Source of the DNA: Faecimorpha stercoravium
GTDB taxonomy: Bacteria; Bacillota; Clostridia; Lachnospirales; Bianqueaceae
Direction of reading: 5' to 3'
DNA: 36,769 nt
Assembly (NCBI GenBank): GCA_018712555.1
Contig: DVGT01000031.1
Location: 1 to 36,769 of the forward strand
Shown: piece after piece, positions 1 to 7,682 of the stretch
Position numbering within the stretch: the stretch's first letter is position 1
Layout of the letters: each line of letters begins with the position of its first letter
Position numbers and translations under genes: made by a program
Notes under the pieces: model-generated
Told to the model about the DNA's origin: nothing
The model's input: only the letters and a program-made list of their open reading frames with translations
Databases searched by the model: none

Positions 1-61
1 TCAAAAACAGCCTCATCACATGGATGATACTGTTGTAGCGTAATGGATAGATTCCCATGGT

Positions 62-200
62 AGCGAAAAGCCCCGAAGAATCGGGGCTAATGTTAAAATT
101 TTTTTGGGACATTTTCAAAAATGCTTGACACTCTTTTTTTCATCTTTTTCGATGTTTTTTTCGAGTTGACCGCCTTTCGGGTTCCCCCGTTTCAGGCGCG
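62..200 (-). ncRNA. Candidate structured leftward RNA or leader
   Basis: Downstream of the promoter at 207-236 no gene starts for about 140 nt, but four hairpins follow each other. They lie at 171-198 (CGCC and CGGG stems with a GGAA tetraloop), 141-154, 110-123 and 69-88. The last is a perfect 8-bp GC-rich stem followed by only four U on this strand. The RNA could be a small RNA ending at the last hairpin, or the 5' leader of a gene or rRNA operon beyond the left edge. No known RNA family was recognised. Confidence 0.3.
69..88. terminator. GC-rich terminator-like hairpin
   Basis: Perfect 8-bp stem AGCCCCGA/TCGGGGCT with a 4-nt loop. Leftward it is followed by TTTTC; rightward by a looser AT tract containing seven T at about 101-107. 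It could end the leftward RNA or a rightward gene outside the window; neither U-tract is ideal. Confidence 0.45.
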
Positions 201-206
201 AGTCGT

Positions 207-236
207 AGTATACCACTTTCTCCTACCCTTTGTCAA
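207..236 (-). promoter_or_regulatory. Sigma-A promoter reading leftward
   Basis: On the minus strand the -35 is TTGACA (231-236) and the -10 is TATACT (207-212) with an 18-bp spacer. Transcription would start near 200 and run out of the window to the left. The HAD gene ends just upstream, so this is the start of a separate unit. Confidence 0.65.
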
Positions 237-266
237 CTCTTTTTTTCAAAAAATAGGCAAAAGTTT

Positions 267-932
267 TCACCCGTTCCCGCGTGTCTTCTGTCGAAGCTCT
301 ACCGCCAGTTCTTCCGGCCGATTGATCCATTCCCGGGTACCTGCTTCGCGAAGCTGTCCCAGTGTACGGTACCCCCATGTGACGCCCATAAACTCTACTC
401 CAGCATTTTGTGCCGTCAGCGCATCTTCCGGTGAATCTCCCAGGTATAGGGTTTCCTCCGGCAAAACGCCCAATCGGCGCATGATCTGGTTCAATCCTGC
501 AGGATCCGGCTTTCTCGGAATCCCCGGCTGTTCTCCCTGCGCCACGTCAATTCGGTCGCCAAAGTAGACTCGGCTCAGTGTACAAACCGCCTGATGAAAT
601 TTATTGGATAGGATCCCTGTTTGAATACCCATCCCATGCAGGCAGTCCAGCATATTCAGGATGCCGTCATAGGGCCTCGTCCGATCCTGCATGTGTTTCT
701 GATAATATTCCTGAAAGTATTTTAGGCACGCAGCCTCTGTAGAAGCATCCGTTCCCAAAGGTACCGCACGATGAATCAACATCGCCACGCCATTGCCCAC
801 AAAGCGTCTCACTTCTTCTAAAGACCGTTCCGGAAAGCCATATTCCCGCAGCGCCGCATTGGTACTGTTCCCCAAATCTTCCAAACTATACAATAAAGTG
901 CCGTCCAAATCAAAAATCGCGGCCTTCTTCAC
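267..932 (-). CDS. HAD-family phosphatase, phosphoglycolate phosphatase-like
   Basis: A 221-aa haloacid dehalogenase superfamily hydrolase. All four HAD motifs are visible: I, FDLDGT close to the N-terminus with the nucleophilic Asp; II, ILSNK; III, the Lys in RKPDP; IV, LGDSPEDAL with the acidic metal ligands. The inserted helical cap and the overall length fit the Gph/PpaX branch, which removes phosphate from 2-phosphoglycolate or releases pyrophosphate-derived phosphate; the true substrate cannot be read from sequence. The start is placed at a GTG (932-930) because AGAGGGG stands six bases before it. An in-frame ATG at 950 has no such site. The gene follows the small gene at 995-1288 and probably shares its promoter. 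No clear terminator follows it before the separate leftward promoter at 207-236. Confidence 0.8.
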   Translation of the reverse strand: MKKAAIFDLDGTLLYSLEDLGNSTNAALREYGFPERSLEEVRRFVGNGVAMLIHRAVPLGTDASTEAACLKYFQEYYQKHMQDRTRPYDGILNMLDCLHGMGIQTGILSNKFHQAVCTLSRVYFGDRIDVAQGEQPGIPRKPDPAGLNQIMRRLGVLPEETLYLGDSPEDALTAQNAGVEFMGVTWGYRTLGQLREAGTREWINRPEELAVELRQKTRGNG

Positions 933-994
933 TTTTTTCCCCTCTTTCATACAGAAAGGCCGCCATACTCATATCCGCATGGTGGCCTCCTTAC

Positions 995-1288
995 TTATAG
1001 ATTATTGTAAAAAGAAACCTTATTATCCTTAGCAAACTTGGTCAGCATCTCTTTATAACGGTCAAACTTCTCTTTCTCTTTCCCCTTATAATACACCAGC
1101 GGTTTTTCCTTACCGCGTACAGTGATCGAGATTTTTTCTGAAGGTTTCCCAAAAAGGCCCTCCTTACATTTGTCAAAAGCAATGCTCGTAATCTTATCGT
1201 AGGTCAGATTCAACAGGGCCGGTCTTTTTCCCGTCTCATCAACCACGATAATCTCTGTCTTGTCATACATGATTTTATCATGTTTCAT
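995..1288 (-). CDS. Small conserved-looking protein of unknown function
   Basis: A 97-aa soluble protein with no signal peptide, membrane segment or cysteine cluster. I do not recognise the family. It is lysine-rich with a pattern of short beta strands (ITSIAFDKC, ISITVRGKEK, LVYYKGK) ending in a charged helix, which would suit a small PH-like or beta-barrel fold; that is a guess from pattern only. The start is the ATG at 1288 because AGGGGGG lies just upstream of it; a longer in-frame start at 1348 overlaps the promoter -10 and is unlikely. It is transcribed from its own promoter at 1347-1376 and is followed by the HAD phosphatase about 60 bases on, probably as one unit. Confidence 0.7.
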   Translation of the reverse strand: MKHDKIMYDKTEIIVVDETGKRPALLNLTYDKITSIAFDKCKEGLFGKPSEKISITVRGKEKPLVYYKGKEKEKFDRYKEMLTKFAKDNKVSFYNNL

Positions 1289-1346
1289 GATGATCCCCCC
1301 TATATTGGTCAACTCATGGGAGACTGTATCTCCCCTGTATGCGACC

Positions 1347-1376
1347 ATTATATCATAACTCTTTTCTGCTTGTAAA
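1347..1376 (-). promoter_or_regulatory. Sigma-A promoter of the small gene and HAD phosphatase
   Basis: Minus-strand TTTACA (1371-1376), 18-bp spacer, TATAAT (1347-1352). It begins only 15 bases after the ilvB stop codon, with no terminator hairpin between, so read-through from the ilv-leu operon is possible. Confidence 0.7.
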
Positions 1377-1390
1377 GAAGATGTACAAAT

Positions 1391-3067
1391 TTAATCCTCT
1401 TCCATAATAATATCTTCGATGGAACTTCCTGGCGCTACCATCGGAAACACCTTATCATCAATCGGAATATCGCAAATCAGCATACTCGGGCCCCGCTCCG
1501 CCATACATTTTCGGATTGCGTCATCCACCTGTTCCGGCTTACTGATATGCACCGTGGGAATCCCAAAAGCCTCTCCCAGCTTATCAAAATCAGGACCACG
1601 ATCCAAATCTGTCTGAGAATACCGATGATGATAAAACAGTGTCTGCCATTGCCGCACCATGCCTAGCGTCTGATTATTCATGACGACTTCAATGATCGGA
1701 ATGTTATAATATTTCGCCGTAGACAGCTCATTTAAATTCATTCGGAAGCTTCCATCCCCGGCAATATTAAACACTCGCTTATCCGGTCTTCCCAGCTGTG
1801 CGCCCATACTGGCCCCCAGGCCATATCCCATGGTCCCCAGGCCGCCGGATGTAATCAGCGTCCTCGGTTCCTTGAATGGATAATACAGCGCTGTCCACAT
1901 CTGGTGCTGTCCCACCTCTGTCGCAATAATCGCCTGCTCTCCCACCAGATCATAGATCCGACGAATCACATATCCTCCATGAAGGACTCCATCATGCGCT
2001 ACAGAAATAGGATACCGCTTCTTATTTTCCTGGACAGCCCTGAGCCAACCGCCATTGTCAATCGGAAAATCTTCCAGCCGTCGATTCAATTCCGCAAACA
2101 CGTGTTTCACATCTCCGATGATATGCTGCGTCGTCACCACGTTCTTATCCACTTCCGCCGCATCCACGTCAATTTGTAGAATCTTGGCGTTTTTCGCAAA
2201 AGTAGATGCTTTGCTGATCACACGATCACTAAATCGTGCTCCCGCAACAATCAACAGATCTGAGTGCATGACACTGATATTGGAAACCTTTGTTCCATGC
2301 ATCCCGATCATTCCTGTGAAATTCGGATGATCTCCTGGAAATCCTCCCAATCCCATCAGACTGGATCCCACCGGGATCTGCAGTTTTTCCGCAAACTCTA
2401 CCAGCTCTTTGCTGGCGTTGGAGATCACCGCACCGCCGCCGATATACAAGAAGGGCTGCCTAGCACCCTTGATCATTTCTACTGCTGCATCCAATGCCTT
2501 TTCCGAGATATAGTCCGTCATGGGCTTAATCTCTTCCGGTTCCTGATACTCATATTCGGCGGTATTCACCGTAGCATCCTTGACGATATCCACCAGTACC
2601 GGACCCGGCCGACCGGATTTCGCAATCTTAAAGGCGCGCCGCATCGTATCTGCAATGTCTTCCGCACGCTTCACAATGAAGTTATGCTTGGTAATCGGCA
2701 TGGTAATACCGGTGATATCCACCTCCTGGAAGCTATCCTTTCCCAATAAATGATTCGGCACATTGCCTGTAATCGCCACCATGGGCACAGAATCCATATA
2801 CGCGGTCGCAATACCGGTGACCAAATTCGTGGCGCCCGGTCCCGAAGTCGCAAGGCATACTCCCACTTTGCCGGTGGCTCTCGCATATCCGTCTGCGGCA
2901 TGCGCAGCTCCCTGCTCATGACTGGTCAAAATATGCCGGATCGAATCTTTATAATCATACAGCGCGTTATAGATTTCCAGCACCTGACCTCCCGGATAAC
3001 CGAAAATCGTATCCACCTTCTGTTCCTTCAAACATTCCAGAACAATCTGTGATCCTCGTAATAACAC
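1391..3067 (-). CDS. ilvB: Acetolactate synthase large (catalytic) subunit
   Basis: A 558-aa thiamine diphosphate enzyme that joins two pyruvates to 2-acetolactate (valine/leucine branch), or pyruvate and 2-oxobutyrate to 2-aceto-2-hydroxybutyrate (isoleucine branch). The three ThDP-enzyme domains are present. The catalytic Glu is E51 in TSHEQGAAHAADGYARATG, and the ThDP/Mg motif begins GDGSF near residue 436 and ends in an NN about 27 residues later. Length is normal for the family. The start is a GTG (3067-3065) with AAGGAGG seven bases upstream; the ATG at 3072 is out of frame. It is the last gene of the T-box operon, 50 bases after ilvD. Its regulatory partner ilvN is the first gene, so the two subunits are encoded at opposite ends of a transcript of nearly 10 kb. 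Confidence 0.96.
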   Translation of the reverse strand: MLLRGSQIVLECLKEQKVDTIFGYPGGQVLEIYNALYDYKDSIRHILTSHEQGAAHAADGYARATGKVGVCLATSGPGATNLVTGIATAYMDSVPMVAITGNVPNHLLGKDSFQEVDITGITMPITKHNFIVKRAEDIADTMRRAFKIAKSGRPGPVLVDIVKDATVNTAEYEYQEPEEIKPMTDYISEKALDAAVEMIKGARQPFLYIGGGAVISNASKELVEFAEKLQIPVGSSLMGLGGFPGDHPNFTGMIGMHGTKVSNISVMHSDLLIVAGARFSDRVISKASTFAKNAKILQIDVDAAEVDKNVVTTQHIIGDVKHVFAELNRRLEDFPIDNGGWLRAVQENKKRYPISVAHDGVLHGGYVIRRIYDLVGEQAIIATEVGQHQMWTALYYPFKEPRTLITSGGLGTMGYGLGASMGAQLGRPDKRVFNIAGDGSFRMNLNELSTAKYYNIPIIEVVMNNQTLGMVRQWQTLFYHHRYSQTDLDRGPDFDKLGEAFGIPTVHISKPEQVDDAIRKCMAERGPSMLICDIPIDDKVFPMVAPGSSIEDIIMEED

Positions 3068-3117
3068 GACATCTCCTCCTTATGCCCTCTGGCTGGCGAT
3101 ACCATGCCAAAGGAAAA

Positions 3118-4797
3118 TTATGCTTCCTCCGCTCCCGGAACCTTAAGCACCGCACCCGTACTGGCTGATGTCACCATCGCCGCATACCGGGCGAGATACC
3201 CTGTCTGGATCTTAGGGGGAAGACTCTTCCAATTCTTTCTGCGTTCTGCCAGCTCCTCATCAGATACCAGCACATTCAAACGATTATTCGGGATATCAAT
3301 CTCGATCATGTCTCCATCCTGAATGAGAGCAATCGGGCCGCCTTCCGCCGCTTCTGGCGAAATATGTCCGATACACGCTCCACGAGTCGCTCCTGAGAAA
3401 CGTCCGTCGGTCAGAAGCGCGACTGTCTTATCCAGGCCCATCCCTGCAAGGGCAGAAGTCGGCGACAGCATCTCCCGCATGCCAGGACCGCCTTTAGGTC
3501 CTTCATAGGTGATGACCACAACATCCCCACTCTGGATCTTCTTCGCGTAAATCGCCGCGATCACATCTTCCTCACTGGTAAAGACTCTGGCCGGCCCCGT
3601 ATGCGTCAGCATCTCCGGCGCCACAGCCGACTTTTTCACAACACTGCCTATGGGGGCGATGTTGCCCTTGAGTACCGCAATGCCGCCATATGGACTATAT
3701 GGGTTGTCGATCGGGCGGATCACCGAAGGATCTCGATTGACCGCAGACGCGATATTCTCCCCTAAAGTCTTTCCTGTAACGGTCATCTGTTCCGTATGCA
3801 GAAGATTTTTCTTCGACAGCTCCTTCATCACCGCCTGTACACCGCCAGCGGCATACAGATCTTCAATATAAGAATCGCCAGCCGGACTCAGCTTACACAA
3901 ATTCGGCGTGCGGTCGCTCACTTCCTGTGCCATATCCATCGTAATCGTGATGCCTGCTTCATGCGCAATCGCCGGCAGATGCAGCATGCTGTTCGTAGAA
4001 CAGCCCAAAGCCATATCCAGCGTCAGCGCATTCTCAAAGGCCTCTTTGGTCATGATATCTCTGGGTTTCAAGTCCTTCTTGACCAGTTCCATAACCTGCA
4101 TGCCGGCCTGCTTTGCCAGGCGCACACGCTCCGCATACACAGCCGGAATCGTTCCATTACCCGGCAGACCGATCCCCAGCACCTCACACAGGCAGTTCAT
4201 GGAATTGGCTGTAAACATGCCGGAACAGGAACCACAGCCCGGACATGCATTGTTCTCATACTCTAAAAGCTCCTCATCACTCATTGTGCCGGCTTTAGAT
4301 GCACCGACTGCCTCAAACATATTGGACAGGCTGACTTTCTTTCCCTTTACACGCCCTGCCAACATGGGACCGCCACTGACAACGATCGCCGGCAGATTCA
4401 CCCGCAGTGCCGCCATCAGCATACCTGGCACGATCTTATCGCAGTTCGGAATCAGAACCAAACCATCGAATCCATGCGCCGTCGCCATCGACTCGATAGA
4501 ATCCGCAATGAGTTCTCTGGAGGCCAGCGAATAGTGCATGCCCTTGTGTCCCATGACAATCCCGTCACACACACCGATCGAAGGAAATTCCACAGGCGTA
4601 CCGCCTGCCATGCGAACCCCTGCCTTCACGGCTTCCGCCAGCTTATTCAGATGATCATGACCCGGAATCACCTCATTATGTGCATTGACAACTCCAATCA
4701 GCGGGCGCGCCAGCTCTTCATCCGTATATCCCAGCGCCTTCCACAAGGAACGATGCGGCGCTTTCTCACACCCTAGTTTGACTCGGTCACTAATCAT
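3118..4797 (-). CDS. ilvD: Dihydroxy-acid dehydratase
   Basis: A 559-aa Fe-S dehydratase that converts 2,3-dihydroxy-isovalerate or -methylvalerate to the 2-oxo acids that precede valine and isoleucine. It is full length for the IlvD/Edd family. The cluster-binding motif CPGCGSC followed by SGMFTANSMNC lies near residues 185-200, and the N-terminal DRVK...PHRSLWKALG and C-terminal TDGRFSGATRG...GHISPEAAEGG blocks are typical. The start ATG follows a GAGGAGAGG ribosome site. It sits 12 bases after leuB within the ilv-leu operon. Confidence 0.96.
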   Translation of the reverse strand: MISDRVKLGCEKAPHRSLWKALGYTDEELARPLIGVVNAHNEVIPGHDHLNKLAEAVKAGVRMAGGTPVEFPSIGVCDGIVMGHKGMHYSLASRELIADSIESMATAHGFDGLVLIPNCDKIVPGMLMAALRVNLPAIVVSGGPMLAGRVKGKKVSLSNMFEAVGASKAGTMSDEELLEYENNACPGCGSCSGMFTANSMNCLCEVLGIGLPGNGTIPAVYAERVRLAKQAGMQVMELVKKDLKPRDIMTKEAFENALTLDMALGCSTNSMLHLPAIAHEAGITITMDMAQEVSDRTPNLCKLSPAGDSYIEDLYAAGGVQAVMKELSKKNLLHTEQMTVTGKTLGENIASAVNRDPSVIRPIDNPYSPYGGIAVLKGNIAPIGSVVKKSAVAPEMLTHTGPARVFTSEEDVIAAIYAKKIQSGDVVVITYEGPKGGPGMREMLSPTSALAGMGLDKTVALLTDGRFSGATRGACIGHISPEAAEGGPIALIQDGDMIEIDIPNNRLNVLVSDEELAERRKNWKSLPPKIQTGYLARYAAMVTSASTGAVLKVPGAEEA

Positions 4798-4809
4798 GAT
4801 ATCCTCTCC

Positions 4810-5886
4810 TCACTGAATTTTCGCGGCGATCCGGTCGCCCATTTCCTTGGTTCCCACGAGCTTGCATCCCTCTTCATAGATGTCTGCCGTGCGGTACCCT
4901 TCATTCAATACTTCATCTACCGCCTTCTCGATGCACGCTGCCTCGTCCAGCCCATTCAAAGAATACGTAAACATCATGGCTGCTGAAAGAATCGTAGCAA
5001 TCGGGTTGGCCTTATCCTGTCCTGCAATATCCGGCGCACTGCCATGAATCGGTTCAAACATGCCGCGTGTACCTTCTCCCATGCTGGCAGAGGGCAGCAT
5101 GCCGATGGATCCTGTAATCTGACTAGCCTCATCGGACAGAATATCGCCAAAGCAGTTCCCCGTTACGATAACATCAAATTGCTTCGGGTTCCGAACCAGC
5201 TGCATGGCCGCGTTATCCACATAAAGGTGGTTCAATTCCACATCCGGATACTCCTTGGCCACCTCTTCCACCACTTTACGCCACATCCTAGAAACTTCCA
5301 GCACATTGGCCTTATCCACGTTGGTAACCAGCTTATGGCGCTTTCTTGCTGATTCAAAGGCCACACGCGCGATCCGGCGCACTTCGTTCTCGTTATACAG
5401 CATGGTATCCCAGGCAGACTCCACACCATCCTCCACTTTCCTTCCGCGGGGTCCGAAGTAGATCCCGCCTGTCAGCTCTCGAATGATGACAATATCCAGC
5501 CCATCATCTCCGATGATCTCCTGCTTCAGCGGGCATGCCGCAGACAATGCAGGATAGATCTTAGCGGGCCGAATATTCGCAAACAAGCCTAATCCTTTGC
5601 GAATTCCTAAAAGCGCCGCCTCTGGACGAACATCTCCCTTCAGGCCGTCCCACTGGGGACCTCCTACTGCGCCCAGAAGCACGGCATCGGATTGCAGCGC
5701 CGATGTCATGGTCTCTTCCGGCAGCGGATTTCCCGTCTTATCATAGGCGATCCCGCCCATCAGCTGATAATCATATACCATTGTATGTCCAAACTTCTTT
5801 GCCACGGCATCTAATACCTTCACGGCTTCTCTTACAATATCCGGACCGATTCCATCGCCGGGCAGCACTGTGATCTTATATTCCAT
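4810..5886 (-). CDS. leuB: 3-isopropylmalate dehydrogenase
   Basis: A 358-aa NAD-dependent oxidative decarboxylase of the leucine pathway. It begins with the family signature LPGDGIGPDIV and carries the catalytic Tyr in RELTGGIYFG, a Lys in the NVDKANVL block, and NCFGDILSDEA for metal and substrate binding. The nucleotide loop HGSAPDIAGQDKANP near residue 275 has the Asp expected for NAD rather than NADP. In the citramalate route the same enzyme oxidises beta-methyl-D-malate to 2-oxobutyrate. The ribosome site AAGGAG overlaps the leuD stop codon, suggesting coupled translation. Confidence 0.95.
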   Translation of the reverse strand: MEYKITVLPGDGIGPDIVREAVKVLDAVAKKFGHTMVYDYQLMGGIAYDKTGNPLPEETMTSALQSDAVLLGAVGGPQWDGLKGDVRPEAALLGIRKGLGLFANIRPAKIYPALSAACPLKQEIIGDDGLDIVIIRELTGGIYFGPRGRKVEDGVESAWDTMLYNENEVRRIARVAFESARKRHKLVTNVDKANVLEVSRMWRKVVEEVAKEYPDVELNHLYVDNAAMQLVRNPKQFDVIVTGNCFGDILSDEASQITGSIGMLPSASMGEGTRGMFEPIHGSAPDIAGQDKANPIATILSAAMMFTYSLNGLDEAACIEKAVDEVLNEGYRTADIYEEGCKLVGTKEMGDRIAAKIQ

Positions 5887-5898
5887 GTTCTATTCTCC

Positions 5899-6390
5899 TT
5901 ATGCCTTCACACGCGCGGCTACCATCTTCATCAAGCCGCCCGCGTCGATGATATTCTGAATCGATTCCGGAAACGGCTGTGCCTGATATGTCTTTCCCGT
6001 CGTCATGTCGGTAATCACACCCGTCGCAAAATCCACCTGTACCTCATCTCCTGCCTGAATCTCTTCCGCGGCCTTGGGGCACTCGATGATCGGCAGTCCA
6101 ATATTGATGCTGTTCCGATAAAAAATCCTGGCAAAGGAGCTTGCGATCACGCAGGAAACACCGGAAGCCTTGATCGCGATCGGCGCATGCTCTCTGGAGG
6201 ATCCGCACCCGAAGTTCTTATGCGCCACGATGATATCTCCCGCTTTCACATTCTTCACAAAATCCTTGTCGATATCTTCCATGCAATGAGCCGCCAAGTG
6301 CGCCGCCTCCGATACATTCAGATAGCGTGCGGGAATGATGACATCCGTATCCACATTATCTCCGTACTGAAACACTTTTCCCTGTACCAT
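5899..6390 (-). CDS. leuD: 3-isopropylmalate dehydratase small subunit
   Basis: A 163-aa swivelling domain of the aconitase family. It pairs with LeuC to isomerise 2-isopropylmalate to 3-isopropylmalate, and citramalate to beta-methylmalate. The substrate-binding block FGCGSSREHAP is at about residues 61-71, preceded by DTDVIIPARYL. The length matches the short prokaryotic LeuD type. It begins two bases after the leuC stop, with its ribosome site inside the end of leuC. Confidence 0.95.
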   Translation of the reverse strand: MVQGKVFQYGDNVDTDVIIPARYLNVSEAAHLAAHCMEDIDKDFVKNVKAGDIIVAHKNFGCGSSREHAPIAIKASGVSCVIASSFARIFYRNSINIGLPIIECPKAAEEIQAGDEVQVDFATGVITDMTTGKTYQAQPFPESIQNIIDAGGLMKMVAARVKA

Positions 6391-6392
6391 GA

Positions 6393-7667
6393 TTACGCTT
6401 CCTCCTTCTCAAGATCTGCCGGATTCGTAATATATCCGGTGATAGCAGATGCTGCCGCAACCGCCGGGCTTGCCAGATATACTTCAGAATCCACGTGGCC
6501 CATACGACCTACAAAATTTCGGTTGGTTGTAGACACGGCACGCTCACCAGCCGCCAGAATCCCCATATGACCTCCCAAACAAGGTCCGCAAGTTGGTGTT
6601 GAAAACGCAGCGCCAGCCTCTACGAAGATCTCCGCCAGTCCCTCTTTGACAGCCTGCAGATAGATCGCCTGTGTACCGGGCAGAACAATACAGCGTACCC
6701 AGTCTGCGATCTTATGTCCTTTGAGAATCTCTGCGGCAGCTCTCAGGTCGCTGATCCGACCATTCGTACAAGAACCGATGACCACTTGATCAATCCGAAT
6801 CTGCTCGATCTCATCTACATAATGCGCGTTTTCCGGCAGATGCGGGAACGCCACCACGGGACGCAGCTGGGACAGATCGATCTCGTAGGTTGCCTCATAG
6901 TCCGCATCCGGATCCGCCTCGTAAATATGGTAGGGCTTCGTAGAATGTTCTTTCAAATATTCCATCGTCTTCTCATCCACTGGGAAGATTCCATTCTTTC
7001 CGCCGGCTTCGATCGCCATATTGCAGATGGTAAACCGATCATCCATGGTCAGGTTGGCGACCCCTTCTCCGGTAAACTCCATCGACTTATACAGGGCGCC
7101 ATCCACACCGATCATGCCGATGATATGCAGAATCAGATCCTTACCGCTTACGTATTTCGGCATCTTTCCTTTCAGAACAAAACGAATGGCAGAAGGTACT
7201 TTGAACCACAGCTTACCGAGCGCCATGCCGCAGGCCATATCCGTGGATCCTACCCCTGTGGAAAATGCGCCCAAGGCGCCATAAGTACAGGTATGCGAAT
7301 CCGCTCCCACCACCACGTCTCCAGCTGTCACGATTCCTTTTTCCGGGAGGAGGCAATGTTCAATCCCCATACGCCCAACTTCAAAATAGTTCACGATTCC
7401 ATGCTTATGCGCAAATTCCCGTACCATCTTACTATGTGTCGCACTCTGGATATCCTTATTCGGCGTAAAGTGATCGGGTACAATTACAACCTTATTCTGA
7501 TCGAATACCTTCTCGATTCCTGCTTTTTCAAACTCTCGGATAGCCACGGGCGTCGTCACATCATTGCCCATCACGATATCCAGATCGCACTCAATGAGCT
7601 GTCCCGCCTCCACGCTTGTAAGACCAGCGTGTGCCGCCAGGATCTTTTGCGTCATTGTCATTCCCAT
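6393..7667 (-). CDS. leuC: 3-isopropylmalate dehydratase large subunit
   Basis: A 424-aa aconitase-family subunit carrying the 4Fe-4S cluster. Its three cysteine ligands are visible: one in VIGSCTNGR near residue 299 and two in TPTCGPCLGG near 359 and 362. Other family blocks are VPDHFTPNKD and GADSHTCTYGALG. The length corresponds to the shorter homoaconitase/LeuC class found in clostridia and archaea, which often accept both isopropylmalate and methylmalate. AGGAGG lies eight bases before the ATG. The gene follows cimA by 15 bases. Confidence 0.95.
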   Translation of the reverse strand: MGMTMTQKILAAHAGLTSVEAGQLIECDLDIVMGNDVTTPVAIREFEKAGIEKVFDQNKVVIVPDHFTPNKDIQSATHSKMVREFAHKHGIVNYFEVGRMGIEHCLLPEKGIVTAGDVVVGADSHTCTYGALGAFSTGVGSTDMACGMALGKLWFKVPSAIRFVLKGKMPKYVSGKDLILHIIGMIGVDGALYKSMEFTGEGVANLTMDDRFTICNMAIEAGGKNGIFPVDEKTMEYLKEHSTKPYHIYEADPDADYEATYEIDLSQLRPVVAFPHLPENAHYVDEIEQIRIDQVVIGSCTNGRISDLRAAAEILKGHKIADWVRCIVLPGTQAIYLQAVKEGLAEIFVEAGAAFSTPTCGPCLGGHMGILAAGERAVSTTNRNFVGRMGHVDSEVYLASPAVAAASAITGYITNPADLEKEEA

Positions 7668-7682
7668 TGCTTTCTCCTCCTC

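Noticed and set aside
1..58. Possible coding ends at the left edge, on either strand
   Set aside because: Plus-strand frames stop at 38 or 43 and a minus-strand frame opens at 58, but each has too few codons and no ribosome site to support a gene.
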